DNA from: Pagrus major
Lineage: Eukaryota; Chordata; Actinopteri; Spariformes; Sparidae
Direction: 5' to 3'
DNA length: 64,000 bases
Assembly: GCF_040436345.1 (NCBI RefSeq)
Contig: NC_133235.1
Location: 20,112,660 to 20,176,659 of the forward strand
The notes under the pieces were generated by a model. It was not told the origin of the DNA, searched no databases, and saw nothing but the letters and a program-made list of their open reading frames with translations. The first letter of the stretch is position 1. Each line of letters starts with the position of its first letter. Shown one piece after another: positions 1-9,387 of the stretch. The translations under genes were made by a program, and so were the position numbers.

Positions 1-844
1 AGTGTTTAATTCTCTTTTTTGTTTACAATCTTTGCTTTTTTGCCATTCCAACCCCTTTGCAAAGTATTTCAATCTGTTAGACTGTAATATTAGACATGTG
101 TGTGGCTGTGTGTTTAGATAGGGTGGCTGAATGACATCACCCTGCTTACTGACATGAATCAACACGAGCCATTGTCTTGTGTTTGGCTGTGCAATTGATT
201 GAAAGTGCTACAGTTCAAACGACTACAGTTGAGCTGAGAGACATTTGCGAAGTAAGATTTGATGCTAATTTAAACTGAGACAGCTGCAAACAAAAAAAAA
301 CTGCGTCCTCACAAGGTTAGTCAAAGATCCAAGCTGGATTAGAGCTAAAATTGTTCATAGATTGATCAATTAGTTGATCGGCAACTATTATGATAATCCT
401 TGGATCATTTAAGTCAAAAATGGCAAAAACGATCTAGTTCCATGTTCTTAATGTGATTATTTGCTGGTTTTACTACATTATTTGCTCTACTACAGTAAAT
501 TAAATATCTTTTGTTTTTGCGGGAGTGGTGGTCAAGTAAAATAACATATTTAAAGATGCCACTTTGGGCTCTTGAACATTTACAGACGATAGTTGACAGA
601 TTAAATGAAAATAATTAGTTGCAGGCTTCGTCTGGATTTGGTTAAACAACTTCAAAAAAACAGCACAGGCGTTTGATCTAAGAACGTACCATTACAACAT
701 AGTACTACAAAGAAATATTCATTGGGATTCACAAAAACATTTGGTTCATCTGTGACTCATAGATTTTAATTGGTCCCTACTTGATCTTAATCAATTCTTT
801 ATTCTCTCTTCACAGATTCTAGTTGAAAAGCTTGCTAGAGCAAC
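1..844 (+). other. gjc2 upstream intron and short 5' UTR
   Basis: No coding exon is visible before the gjc2 start. A good splice acceptor (pyrimidine-rich tract then CACAG at 811-815) precedes the coding exon, so the exon probably begins at 816 with 29 bases of 5' UTR, and the sequence to its left is probably intron. Single-exon coding regions behind a non-coding first exon are usual for connexins. The first exon and promoter are not in the window or not recognisable. A dispersed repeat occupies roughly 350-630. Confidence 0.55.
350..630 (+). repeat. Dispersed teleost repeat (AATCGATTA-type), diverged copy
   Basis: The stretch reads like a decayed copy of a very common fish repeat. It starts with 'gatcaattagttgatcggcaact', runs through 'tgtgattatttgctggttt' and 'cagtaaattaaatatcttttg', and ends with 'aaaataattagttgcaggc'. 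I recognise the order of these blocks from the family; the copy is too diverged to define target-site duplications. A short fragment of the same 3' part seems to lie at 55025-55090. Confidence 0.6.
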
Positions 845-2101
845 ATGAGCTGGAGCTTTCTCACTCGTCTCCTGGAAGAGATCCACCACCACTCCACCTT
901 CGTGGGGAAAGTGTGGCTCACTGTGCTCATCATCTTCCGCATTGTGCTCACAGCGGTTGGAGGCGAGTCCATCTACTCAGACGAGCAGACCAAGTTCACC
1001 TGCAACACCAAGCAGCCGGGTTGTGACAACGTATGCTACGATGACTTTGCCCCTCTCTCGCATGTCCGCTTCTGGGTCTTCCAGATCATCATGATCTCCA
1101 CTCCGTCCATCATGTACATGGGTTACGCCATCCACAAGATAGCCCGAACTTCAGATGAGGAGCGCAGGAAGAACCACAGGATCCGGAGAAAGCCTCCTCC
1201 TCACTCCAGATGGAGAGAGAGCCATCATTTGGAGGACGTCTTAGAGGAGGATGAAGACGACGATGCTGAGCCAATGATCTATGAGGATACGCTGGAGGTG
1301 CAAGAGGCCAAACCTGAACCGGTGAGCAGCACTAACAAAGACCCACCAAAACACGACGGCCGCAGAAGAATAATGCAAGAAGGCCTGATGAGAATCTATG
1401 TTCTTCAGCTTATGTCTCGAGCTATTTTTGAGATCGCTTTCCTTGCAGGACAGTACCTCCTCTATGGTTTTCGAGTTAGTCCTTTGTATGTATGCAACAG
1501 GGTCCCCTGTCCACACAGAGTGGACTGTTTCATCTCCAGGCCCACAGAGAAAACAATCTTCCTCCTCATCATGTATGTGGTAAGCTGTCTTTGTCTCGTG
1601 CTAAACGTGTGTGAGATGCTTCACTTAGGAATTGGCACTTTTCGGGACACCCTTCGCATGAAGAGGAACCGGGGCCGACGGACATCCTATGGCTACCCGT
1701 TTTCACGCAACATCCCAGCCTCCCCTCCAGGATACAACCTTGTGATGAAGACAGAAAAACCTGGCAGGATCCCCAACAGCCTCATCACCCATGAGCAGAA
1801 CGTAGCCAACGTGGCCCAGGAGCAGCAGTGCACCAGCCCAGACGAGAACATCCCTTCTGATTTGGCAAGCCTACACCGGCACCTGCGGGTCGCCCAGGAA
1901 CAGCTCGATATGGCTTTTCAAACATATCAAACCAAAAACAACCCGCAAACATCCAGAACCAGTAGTCCTGTATCTGGGGGAACCATGGCAGAGCAAAATC
2001 GAGTCAATACAGTCCAGGAGAAACAAGGAGCAAGACCGAAATCAGCCACAGAGAAGGCTGCAACCATTGTAAAAAATGGAAAGACCTCTGTCTGGATCTA
2101 G
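845..2101 (+). CDS. gjc2: Gap junction gamma-2 protein (connexin-47 type)
   Basis: Forms hexameric connexons that dock into gap junctions at the plasma membrane; in mammals Cx47 couples oligodendrocytes and astrocytes. The 418-residue product starts [14 protein letters not shown], the gamma-connexin signature. Extracellular loop 1 has C53, C60 and C64 (CX6CX3C) and loop 2 has C217, C222 and C228 (CX4CX5C). Four membrane segments flank a long acidic cytoplasmic loop (about residues 102-178, with EEDEDDD). The C-terminus KTSVWI is a PDZ ligand of the ZO-1-binding kind. I chose GJC2 over GJC1/Cx45 because of [26 protein letters not shown] and [16 protein letters not shown], the SRTSS...GGT tail, and because iba57 lies next door as in human. 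The ATG at 845 begins the family's conserved N-terminus; an overlapping frame at 823 is a shadow. The entire coding region is one exon. Confidence 0.95.
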   Translation: MSWSFLTRLLEEIHHHSTFVGKVWLTVLIIFRIVLTAVGGESIYSDEQTKFTCNTKQPGCDNVCYDDFAPLSHVRFWVFQIIMISTPSIMYMGYAIHKIARTSDEERRKNHRIRRKPPPHSRWRESHHLEDVLEEDEDDDAEPMIYEDTLEVQEAKPEPVSSTNKDPPKHDGRRRIMQEGLMRIYVLQLMSRAIFEIAFLAGQYLLYGFRVSPLYVCNRVPCPHRVDCFISRPTEKTIFLLIMYVVSCLCLVLNVCEMLHLGIGTFRDTLRMKRNRGRRTSYGYPFSRNIPASPPGYNLVMKTEKPGRIPNSLITHEQNVANVAQEQQCTSPDENIPSDLASLHRHLRVAQEQLDMAFQTYQTKNNPQTSRTSSPVSGGTMAEQNRVNTVQEKQGARPKSATEKAATIVKNGKTSVWI

Positions 2102-5100
2102 AGGTTCATCTAATTGAGTAAATTAACAGTAAAAACTTTAAGGACTCCAGGACTGCACTGCAACAGAGCTGGAGATATGTGTGCGTGTGAGACAATAACA
2201 AGAGAGAATTTCAATCACACCAGCTGAAGGAGTACAATACACAGTTTTGGGGGATAAAAGAGAAAACACACATGACGAAATGATCAAGTCCAGTATCATG
2301 AATCTTCTTTGTTACTGTAGTGTGTCATTTTGTGCTTGCCATAGCTTTTGGACATGATTAACATGCGCTCATTTAGTTAAACATCTCTAATTCCAACTAA
2401 AATGTCAAAGTATAAACAGACTGCTGCGAGCTATTTATCTGATCTACCCTTGACTGCCGCTGAACTGGATTAATTTGAAGAAACGTAACTTTGTAAGTGT
2501 GTGATTGTACCCTCAATCCAAATTTGCAGTGAATGCAGTGAAAACACTGTACAAATGCACAGTGACTCATTTCTGAAGAACGCTGATTGTCGTTGGAAAG
2601 ATGCATGTTTAGTATTTGGGGAGGTATTTTTGGATGTAGTATGGATGAGTGTTGCTGGAAGCAGATTAAATGTGAAATATTTTGATAAAGATAATGAAAC
2701 AGGGCTGTGTCACTGTAGGCTCCTCTGGTCAACATCTGCTCAGTGTGATGATTTTCAGTCATTGCGTGCAAAGCCTTTATCTATGCTATATTTTCCAAAG
2801 CCTTGCAGTGTCACATCTGAAGGGGAAGAGGTAAGTGAATAGAAAATCTGATTATTTTCTAAACTAAATACTGATTTTCTGCATTCTGAAGCAGATGATG
2901 CATGCTTTACAACTGGGAACATACAACATAGGCTACAGTAGAAACCCCTTCCTTAGGTATTCAATTAGCTCTACGTTTATCTTCTGTTTAGGCATGTTAG
3001 GTTTTTCTGTCATTGAAGCAGTCTGTTTCTAGATTTGGTTTCAGAGTAATATTTAATCCTGCCTTCACTGTTGTCATACTTCAAAGTGCCTCAAACTTTC
3101 AAAGACTGTTCTAGTATTTTATTCATGAAGAAATAAACTTATTTGAAACCTCTGATTTCTTGCTTTCTGACAGACATCTGCCTCCCTCCTTCATTTCACA
3201 CATAGCAATAATGTATTTTGGAAACTGCAAATGAAAAAGAGAGAAGCTCGCAATAAAGTGTATAGATAAGTATGTTGCTATAGCTCCAATCAAAGCATAA
3301 ACAAAAGACATTCTAACATAAACCATCAGACAAATTGTACATGACTAAATTATACAAACTGATTCAATTTTGTTTCATGGTTGGGATCAGATATGTTGAG
3401 AGTTTTGAAATGTAACGGGCAGTAAACCTCAGTTACACATATAGTAGATTGTCAATTACGGTCAACCTAAAGTAGATTTGAATAACCCCATAACCAATTT
3501 GCAAAAAAGTTATCACTAAATTATCTCTACACCCACACACTTTCACTGTTTTGTCTTAGTTATAAGCAATTTATGAATATATTGTATATCTATCTAAATT
3601 TGAAACAACTTCCAGACTCTACCCACCAATGTAAGATAGGTTTCTTTGTATAGCAAGTGACACAGAGAGAACAATACGACCTTATTGTCTGTTTACAGTA
3701 AAATGCAAGTTACATTCAAGAAGTTAACACACAAGTTAAACATACAGTTATATGACGCATATTTATAGATTTTTCAAAGCACATCAAACAGTCATGGCCA
3801 TAAAACATATCACATAACATCCTCAGATCTAGATCTTATTTAGCAGCACACTTAGTTTGGATTTTGGTTTAGCAATAGGATAGATGTGTGAAAGAAATCT
3901 TCAGCCTGTTTAAATAGAAAGGCATCATGTCAAATTCCAGTGAGCTTGTTGTTTAAAAATGAAAGTACTGAAATAATTGATCTGGAGAGCTGATTCTTAT
4001 CCATATTGAAGAGCTTTTTGCCAAGCATCTCTGTTTGTGGAAGAAGCCATTCAGTGCACTTTCACATCACTTTTTTTTTTTTAAACAAACCGGCTTGTAT
4101 CTTTTAAATCTTTAACCTGGTAATGAGTTACACATTTAGCTCTGTAAAAGTTTTACAGTGTTTTACTGAGGAGTTAATGTTTATAGCGCCTCAGTGAGGG
4201 GTAAGTTATATGCCTGTATGCTGCTAGAATTTTGTCATAATTAACATAGAATTAAAAATGGCAGAGTATTACATTTTATAAAATTATAACATTTTATAAG
4301 AAATGCAGTTGTTATTATACTGTATTAGGTTTGTCTGTATTTTCCAGGAAAGAAGAAAATGCTAATCATGTAGATGAATCCAGAAATAGAATATATCTAA
4401 TATAATATATTGGAATATGCGGTTACTCAAGTTACCTCTGAGAGATAAAGCTGCTTTTCTGTTCAATATGCATACGATATACATACATGACTAATGAGCT
4501 AGCCTTTCACGTACAGTAACTGCAGTTGGTAATATGGCCAGATTTACTGTGATTTTCATCTTTTTTAGTACCGAATTGGTGGCCATGTTGATGTTGGTGA
4601 CGTGTGTTGCGGGAGACGATGTAGTTCACTGAGCGGTTTAACACAAAACTAGATGGTTTTCACTGTATTTATGAAAAACAGTGACTTAAACAGCGAAATA
4701 TCTTTTAAATTGACAAACATTATAATGGTGATTCATGATACAATTCAAATGGGATCAAAAAATGATTTGTCTTTCTCCATCCACCACTGTAAACTCCGGC
4801 ACTCTGTAGTATAAATAATACAATAAAAGAAAATTAATAAGAAGATGAAATGTGCCAGGGTTCAATGTGAATAGATAAAATAAACTTAGGTAAAAACATT
4901 CAAATTGGAGCAAATTCTCACAGTCTTAACAGCTTCTTTGTTCTTGCTGAGGTTACTGTCTTAATAGGAAGCTCCATTTCATTTCATTTGTAACCCTGGA
5001 AGTGAGGGTTTACCTTTGCAAATTTACACTTAATGTAGAACTTTGCAACAAATATAACAGGATTGATAGAAAAAACTGATACTGATATATTGCCTAAATG

Positions 5101-5220
5101 AGCTTACAAAACCAAAACACATTTTCCAGTATAAACTCAAAGTTACCTATATTATCCAAAATAAATCTACAAAAATCTCACCAGCAACAGTGTGGTAGAT
5201 TTATTTATTTATACCAACTA
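2102..5220 (+). other. gjc2 3' UTR and intergenic sequence
   Basis: No convincing gene. The proximal part is presumably gjc2 3' UTR; AATAAA signals occur at 3132-3137 and 3252-3257, and either could end the transcript, but the choice cannot be made from sequence alone. The rest is AT-rich, without recognisable exons. Short open frames here lack domains or splice context. Confidence 0.4.
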
Positions 5221-5760
5221 TCAAACACACATACCCAACATTAAAAAAAAAACAGACAACAACCACAGAAAGCCAGACCAGACGGAGACATATACACTAA
5301 AGTTTCTGCCTAAACAAAACATATGACAAAGAATGTCCCACCCAGATATCACATAGCAAGGACTTCCACTAAGATCCAGGAGAATTAAAATGTCTAATAA
5401 TTGGGCCTCGGATACTTTCACATTTTTCACAAAACCCATGTGTGTTGCTACGCAGCCTTTCAAGATGTGTCCCTGAGACAAGTTCCCCCATCCATTTAGA
5501 AAAACGAGGAGCACTGGTGGCCGTCCATTCCTTCTGTCATTCTCTTTGCCACTTACATACCAAACATAAGAGTCTGCTGGCATGTGGCAGTGAAAGAGAG
5601 GCTTTGGAACAACCAAACAAGGCAATAAAAGCATCGGGTTCAATATTTAGATAATACATTTTGCAATAAAAGATGCCTGGTATGGCCTGGAGTACCTTTT
5701 GCTATATTGCATCTGTCACAAGTATCAGAACCATTAGGATACTTTTTTTTTGTAAATGTC
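5221..5760 (-). mobile_element. Degenerate LINE (L1-clade-like) ORF2 3' end
   Basis: Read on the minus strand, this contains the C-terminal part of a LINE-1-type ORF2, broken by stops and at least one frame change. The upstream piece (about 5640-5750) encodes YPNGSDTCDRCNIAKGTPGH, matching the C-x2-C...H module that follows the reverse transcriptase in L1-clade elements. The next piece encodes PDAFIALFGCSKASLSL. The last (about 5350-5520) encodes a WxxxxxPRFSKWMGELV...LERLR...KCESIRGPIIRHF segment typical of the ORF2 end. It is 5' truncated, as most LINE insertions are, and is a dead relic. It lies between gjc2 and iba57. Confidence 0.65.
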
Positions 5761-5827
5761 GCAAATAAACATAGTGGCTGCTTGATGACTTGAATTATGT
5801 TAGGTTGGTGATAACTTAACAATGTTG

Positions 5828-5874
5828 AGTAGTAGTAGTAATAGTAATAGTGTAATAGTAATAGTAGTAGTAAT
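5828..5874 (+). repeat. (TAG/TAA)n microsatellite
   Basis: About 47 bases of trinucleotide units alternating AGT and AAT, with one slipped unit in the middle. It lies just 5' of the minus-strand LINE relic. Confidence 0.9.
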
Positions 5875-5999
5875 GGCAGAGACCGCAGGCTCGGGCAGCC
5901 ATAAGACCATAAGAGTTTATTCTCAACATTTTGACTTTTTTCAAATGATATATTTGATATATTTACCGTCATATTTGAAAACAATAAAACAATTTTTGA

Positions 6000-6193
6000 G
6001 TGTAGTAGGTTCATGCGTCACACTCACACACGTGCTCCAATATTATCGAGCAGTGCATTGTGGGATTTCAAAATGGAGTCCTTGCAGCGGCTGTCAAGAG
6101 CGATGTCCTGTGTTATGTAGCCGACCGCTGCCGTCAGCAGGCGGAATAGCCACTTGTCTTCACCCGTAACACACTCCTGTGACATTACACAAA
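6000..6193 (+). promoter_or_regulatory. Probable iba57 promoter and 5' UTR
   Basis: The 190 bases before the iba57 ATG are richer in GC than the DNA upstream and have no TATA box at a usual position. They contain GCATTGTGGGATTT (6055-6068), resembling the motif bound by ZNF143-type factors at housekeeping promoters, followed by CAAAATGGAG, a YY1-like sequence. Both fit a broad housekeeping promoter. This is motif reading only; the start site is not known. Confidence 0.4.
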
Positions 6194-8849
6194 ATGGGGG
6201 TTTGGTGTTTCGCCAGAGGTGCGCTCACGTCCGCCGGTTGTCTCGGAAAATACACCGGTCGGTATTTGTGCGTCACGTTCCTCTCCGGGGGTTCAGCTCC
6301 AGCCGGGAACCGTGTCAGGAGGTACAGCCAGGAGCCGGGTAGCGGTAGAGATGTCTCGGGACAGTTTGTGTGCTACCACCTGCCTCACAGGACCTTAGTG
6401 AAGATCCAGGGAGCAGACACTAGCCCGTTTCTTCAGGGGATCATAACCAATGACATGGGGCTGCTGGAGGAGCCGGGACAAACAGCCATGTACTCACACA
6501 TGCTAAATGTACAAGGAAGGACACTGTATGACATCATGTTGTACAGGTACAGTAATACTTCACTATACCGTTTAAACCCATGTTCATGTTCGTTAGTTAA
6601 CACCAGGGTGAGGCTGCTTATCTTGTTATGCAGATGCTGGCACAGACTGTACACAAACACACCCCTAGGTTTAAGATGTCTTGTTCAGTTCACTTAAAAA
6701 ATGAAGCCAACTTAAAGGACACTCCAACTTTTAGGTCAGTGAAATGAAAAATACCTGTTTTACATTAGATGCAGATATTTTATTAACTTTTGTAGTAAAA
6801 TAAGGATGTCTAGCTGTGTCTCAATCTTCTGGAGAAGTGTGTCCTCAGTTGTGACCCCATGTTGCAAAACTACATCAACAATCATCAGTAATGCTATATA
6901 ACAGATTAAAGGTGCACTATGTAGTTTTGGAGAAGAAATGCCAACTACAATTATATATTGCACCTTTAAACCTTACTATGGCTTACAGCTACACATCCCC
7001 AAACTGATCCTTTAAACTGTTACCCTTCCTGTGTTAAGTCTCAGCCTGACATACTTTTCTACAGGAGATAGCATTCACCAAAAAAAGGGAAGTGAGATGC
7101 TTTCAAAATGCTATTACACCAACATTTTAAAACAGTTTTTTTGCATTGTCAGACAAACAGTACGTACAGACTCCATGACAGACTCCATGTTCACTTTCAA
7201 CTAAGCCAACTTAAAGGACAATCCACCTGAAATTAAAACATATTAAAAAGGAAGTGAGATGGTGTCAAAAAGCTATTGTATTAAGGCTTGAAAGCAGTAT
7301 TTTTCATTGCTAAAATAGCTATTTGTGATTAAAGGTACCTAGCTTATATAGATGGTGTGTTTTCCTATGTGCAGGAAACTTGAGCAAAGTCAGATGACAA
7401 GTAATTACATTGACAGGAGCAACAATCTTATGTAGAGCAGGAAAAATTGTAGCCCAGTTGGACCCAAAAATATGCTAGATGAACTTTTGAAGGACACATG
7501 TACAAATTCAATTCAGTTTCCGCAGATACTAGTTTATTGTAGCTTGTCAGCTTATTTGTTTTCTGAACTTGATTATTATATACTATTATTAACTATATTA
7601 ATTTTTATATTAATATGTTTTTCCTTGTATGTTGATCTGTTGCCTCTGACATATATAGTTATCTTCCTTGTGAGTTGTAGAGTTGTGTTTATGGATTGGG
7701 TAAACTGCAAATGATTTGCCTTTTTGGGGTCAATAAAATTTGAATCTAAAAAGGCACTAGTATGTTTAGTGTGAACCTGTCAGTATACCTTTTTGTCAGT
7801 ACACAGATCTTTTGATGAAAATCAAAGGTTCATCTGGAAAATAAACAAAACCATTAACTGAGGTAGACCAGGCAGATTGAGAAAGAATTGCTCAACATGA
7901 AAGTATGTTTGTATGCTTGTGGAGGTAATTGATTTAATAGATTTTATGATGATTTTCTTTTTTTAATAACTCACTAAACCTGCTGTATTTCCTTTCAGTC
8001 TGAAAGAAGCTAATGCAGGACCTGGTGTTTTCCTGGAGTGTGACCACACAATTAAAGACTCAATCTTGAGACATTTGAAGGTGTACAAGATCCGCAGAAA
8101 GGTCAACGTAAGCCCCTGTCCAGAGCTTTCTGTCTGGGCGGTGCTTCCCAAGCAGAAGAATGAAGGTCAAGAGGCCAGTAAACCGGAGCTCTTGTCTCCA
8201 GACAAAGCTCTGGTATGGGAGACTGATCCTCGAACTCAGGAAATGGGCTGCAGATTGGTGTTGGACAGTCAAGTAGATCCCTTGGATATCATTGCATCAT
8301 GTCAGAAAGGTGACACAGAGGAGTATCATCGACATCGATATGCAATAGGTAAGACAACATGCAGAACACACACAGTTTGTATCGAAAGGCAAAAGGAGAC
8401 GAAAAAAAAGGATTTGTATGCACAGTTTTGTTTATCTCCTCTGCTGTCACTGTCTAGGACTTCCTGAGGGAGTGAAGGACCTTCCCCCTGGAGTGGCGCT
8501 ACCACTTGAGTCAAATCTCGTCTACATGCAGGGCATCAGCTTCAGCAAGGGCTGTTACATTGGCCAGGAGCTCACAGCCAGGACTCATCACACTGGGGTG
8601 GTTCGAAAACGCCTGATGCCAGTACACTTGTCAGCTCCAGTCCAAGACCTCGAGGAGGGAGCTGCGCTGCAGACACAGTCGGGCAAGCCAGCTGGGAAGC
8701 ACCGAGCGGGAGTCGGAGAGCTGGGTCTGAGCCTAATCCGCATGGCTCATGCCAAAGAGGTATTGACCCTCAAATCTTCTGACGACGCCACAGTGACACT
8801 TGAGGCCTCTGTGCCAGACTGGTGGCCTGAAGACACCAAAATCAACTGA
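6194..8849 (+). CDS. iba57: Iron-sulfur cluster assembly factor IBA57, mitochondrial
   Basis: Works in the mitochondrial matrix with ISCA1/ISCA2 to make 4Fe-4S clusters for aconitase, lipoate synthase and respiratory complexes. It belongs to the GcvT/YgfZ folate-binding-like family. Coding exons are 6194-6546, 7999-8348 and 8458-8849; all junctions are GT-AG and the joined frame is 1095 nt, 364 residues, close to the human protein. The family signature KGCYIGQE is at residues 265-272, with C267 in the centre. The N-terminus is basic, poor in acid residues, and ends in RRYSQ, as expected of a mitochondrial presequence. The chosen ATG at 6194 is the first in frame; an in-frame GTG lies 15 bases upstream. 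Intron 1 (1.45 kb) has collected repeats, while intron 2 is only 109 bp. A poly(A) signal follows at 8997. Confidence 0.95.
6906..6969. mobile_element. Very short TTAAAGGTGCA-ended MITE copy
   Basis: A 64 bp unit in iba57 intron 1 with perfect 11 bp terminal inverted repeats, TTAAAGGTGCA at the left and TGCACCTTTAA at the right. Its left part, GCACTATGTAGTTTTGGAGA, matches the element at 60893-61150, so this looks like a strongly internally deleted copy of the same teleost family. Confidence 0.7.
7084..7320 (+). repeat. Locally repeated segment in iba57 intron 1
   Basis: The sequence GGAAGTGAGATG followed by TCAAAA and GCTATT occurs at about 7088-7115 and again at about 7250-7278. CCAACTTAAAGGACA occurs at about 6709 and 7207. 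These are probably overlapping copies of a TTAAAGGACAATCCACC-type fish repeat. Boundaries are approximate. Confidence 0.5.
7480..7760 (+). repeat. Possible LINE 3' tail in iba57 intron 1
   Basis: This AT-rich piece ends in 'gggtcaataaaatttgaatc', resembling the 3' ends of several fish non-LTR retrotransposons, which finish in an AATAAA/TTGAAT tract. No reverse transcriptase coding is visible, so the assignment is weak. Confidence 0.3.
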
Positions 8850-8996
8850 AGAGGATGTTTCACAGCTCCCTCAAATGTCACATGCATCACATCTGACTTC
8901 TCATTGACAGAACCCTCAAGTACAGTATGCTTACATTGTCATTGCTTAGCAGCTGTGTGGCACTAATGCATATTTGTGAGTATTTGTTTTGTTTGC

Positions 8997-9002
8997 AATA
9001 AA
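8997..9002 (+). terminator. iba57 polyadenylation signal
   Basis: Canonical AATAAA, 148 bases after the iba57 stop codon, in a GT-rich/AT-rich 3' flank. It is the first good signal downstream of the gene. Confidence 0.75.
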
Positions 9003-9188
9003 AAACCTACTTTTAGAGTGATTTTTCCTGAAATTGTAAAGCATTATTTACCACAGAATTATGCTATTTAACAAATCTATTGCAGCACTAGACAACAGGA
9101 TAAACCAACTGTGAATGGTATTGGTGCTTGTTGAATAAATATGCACAACAGGGACACAAAAACTCAAATCAGCTTGTGTATTTTTTTC

Positions 9189-9194
9189 TTTATT
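9189..9194 (-). terminator. jmjd4 polyadenylation signal
   Basis: TTTATT on the plus strand is AATAAA on the minus strand, about 195 bases beyond the jmjd4 stop. With the iba57 signal at 8997 it puts the two convergent transcript ends within about 200 bases. Confidence 0.65.
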
Positions 9195-9387
9195 TATCCA
9201 TTTTATCTTTCAGTGCAAAAAACAAATTCCAAACATTCACAAGCAACATTTGAGACTGCAGTTCATCTCAAAACAAAAGGCATACAACACCTTTATCATC
9301 ATCTTTTTTTGCACCTTACAAATTGGCACTTTGCATTCAAGCTATCTCCAGGTGATTATTACATTGGGACACCACTGACTGAACAAC

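Noticed and set aside
1241-1583. Antisense and out-of-frame ORFs within gjc2
   Set aside because: Shadows of the connexin coding frame.
5221-5643. 140-codon minus-strand frame as a fish gene
   Set aside because: The neighbouring frames show LINE ORF2 motifs with stops; this frame is a by-product of that relic.
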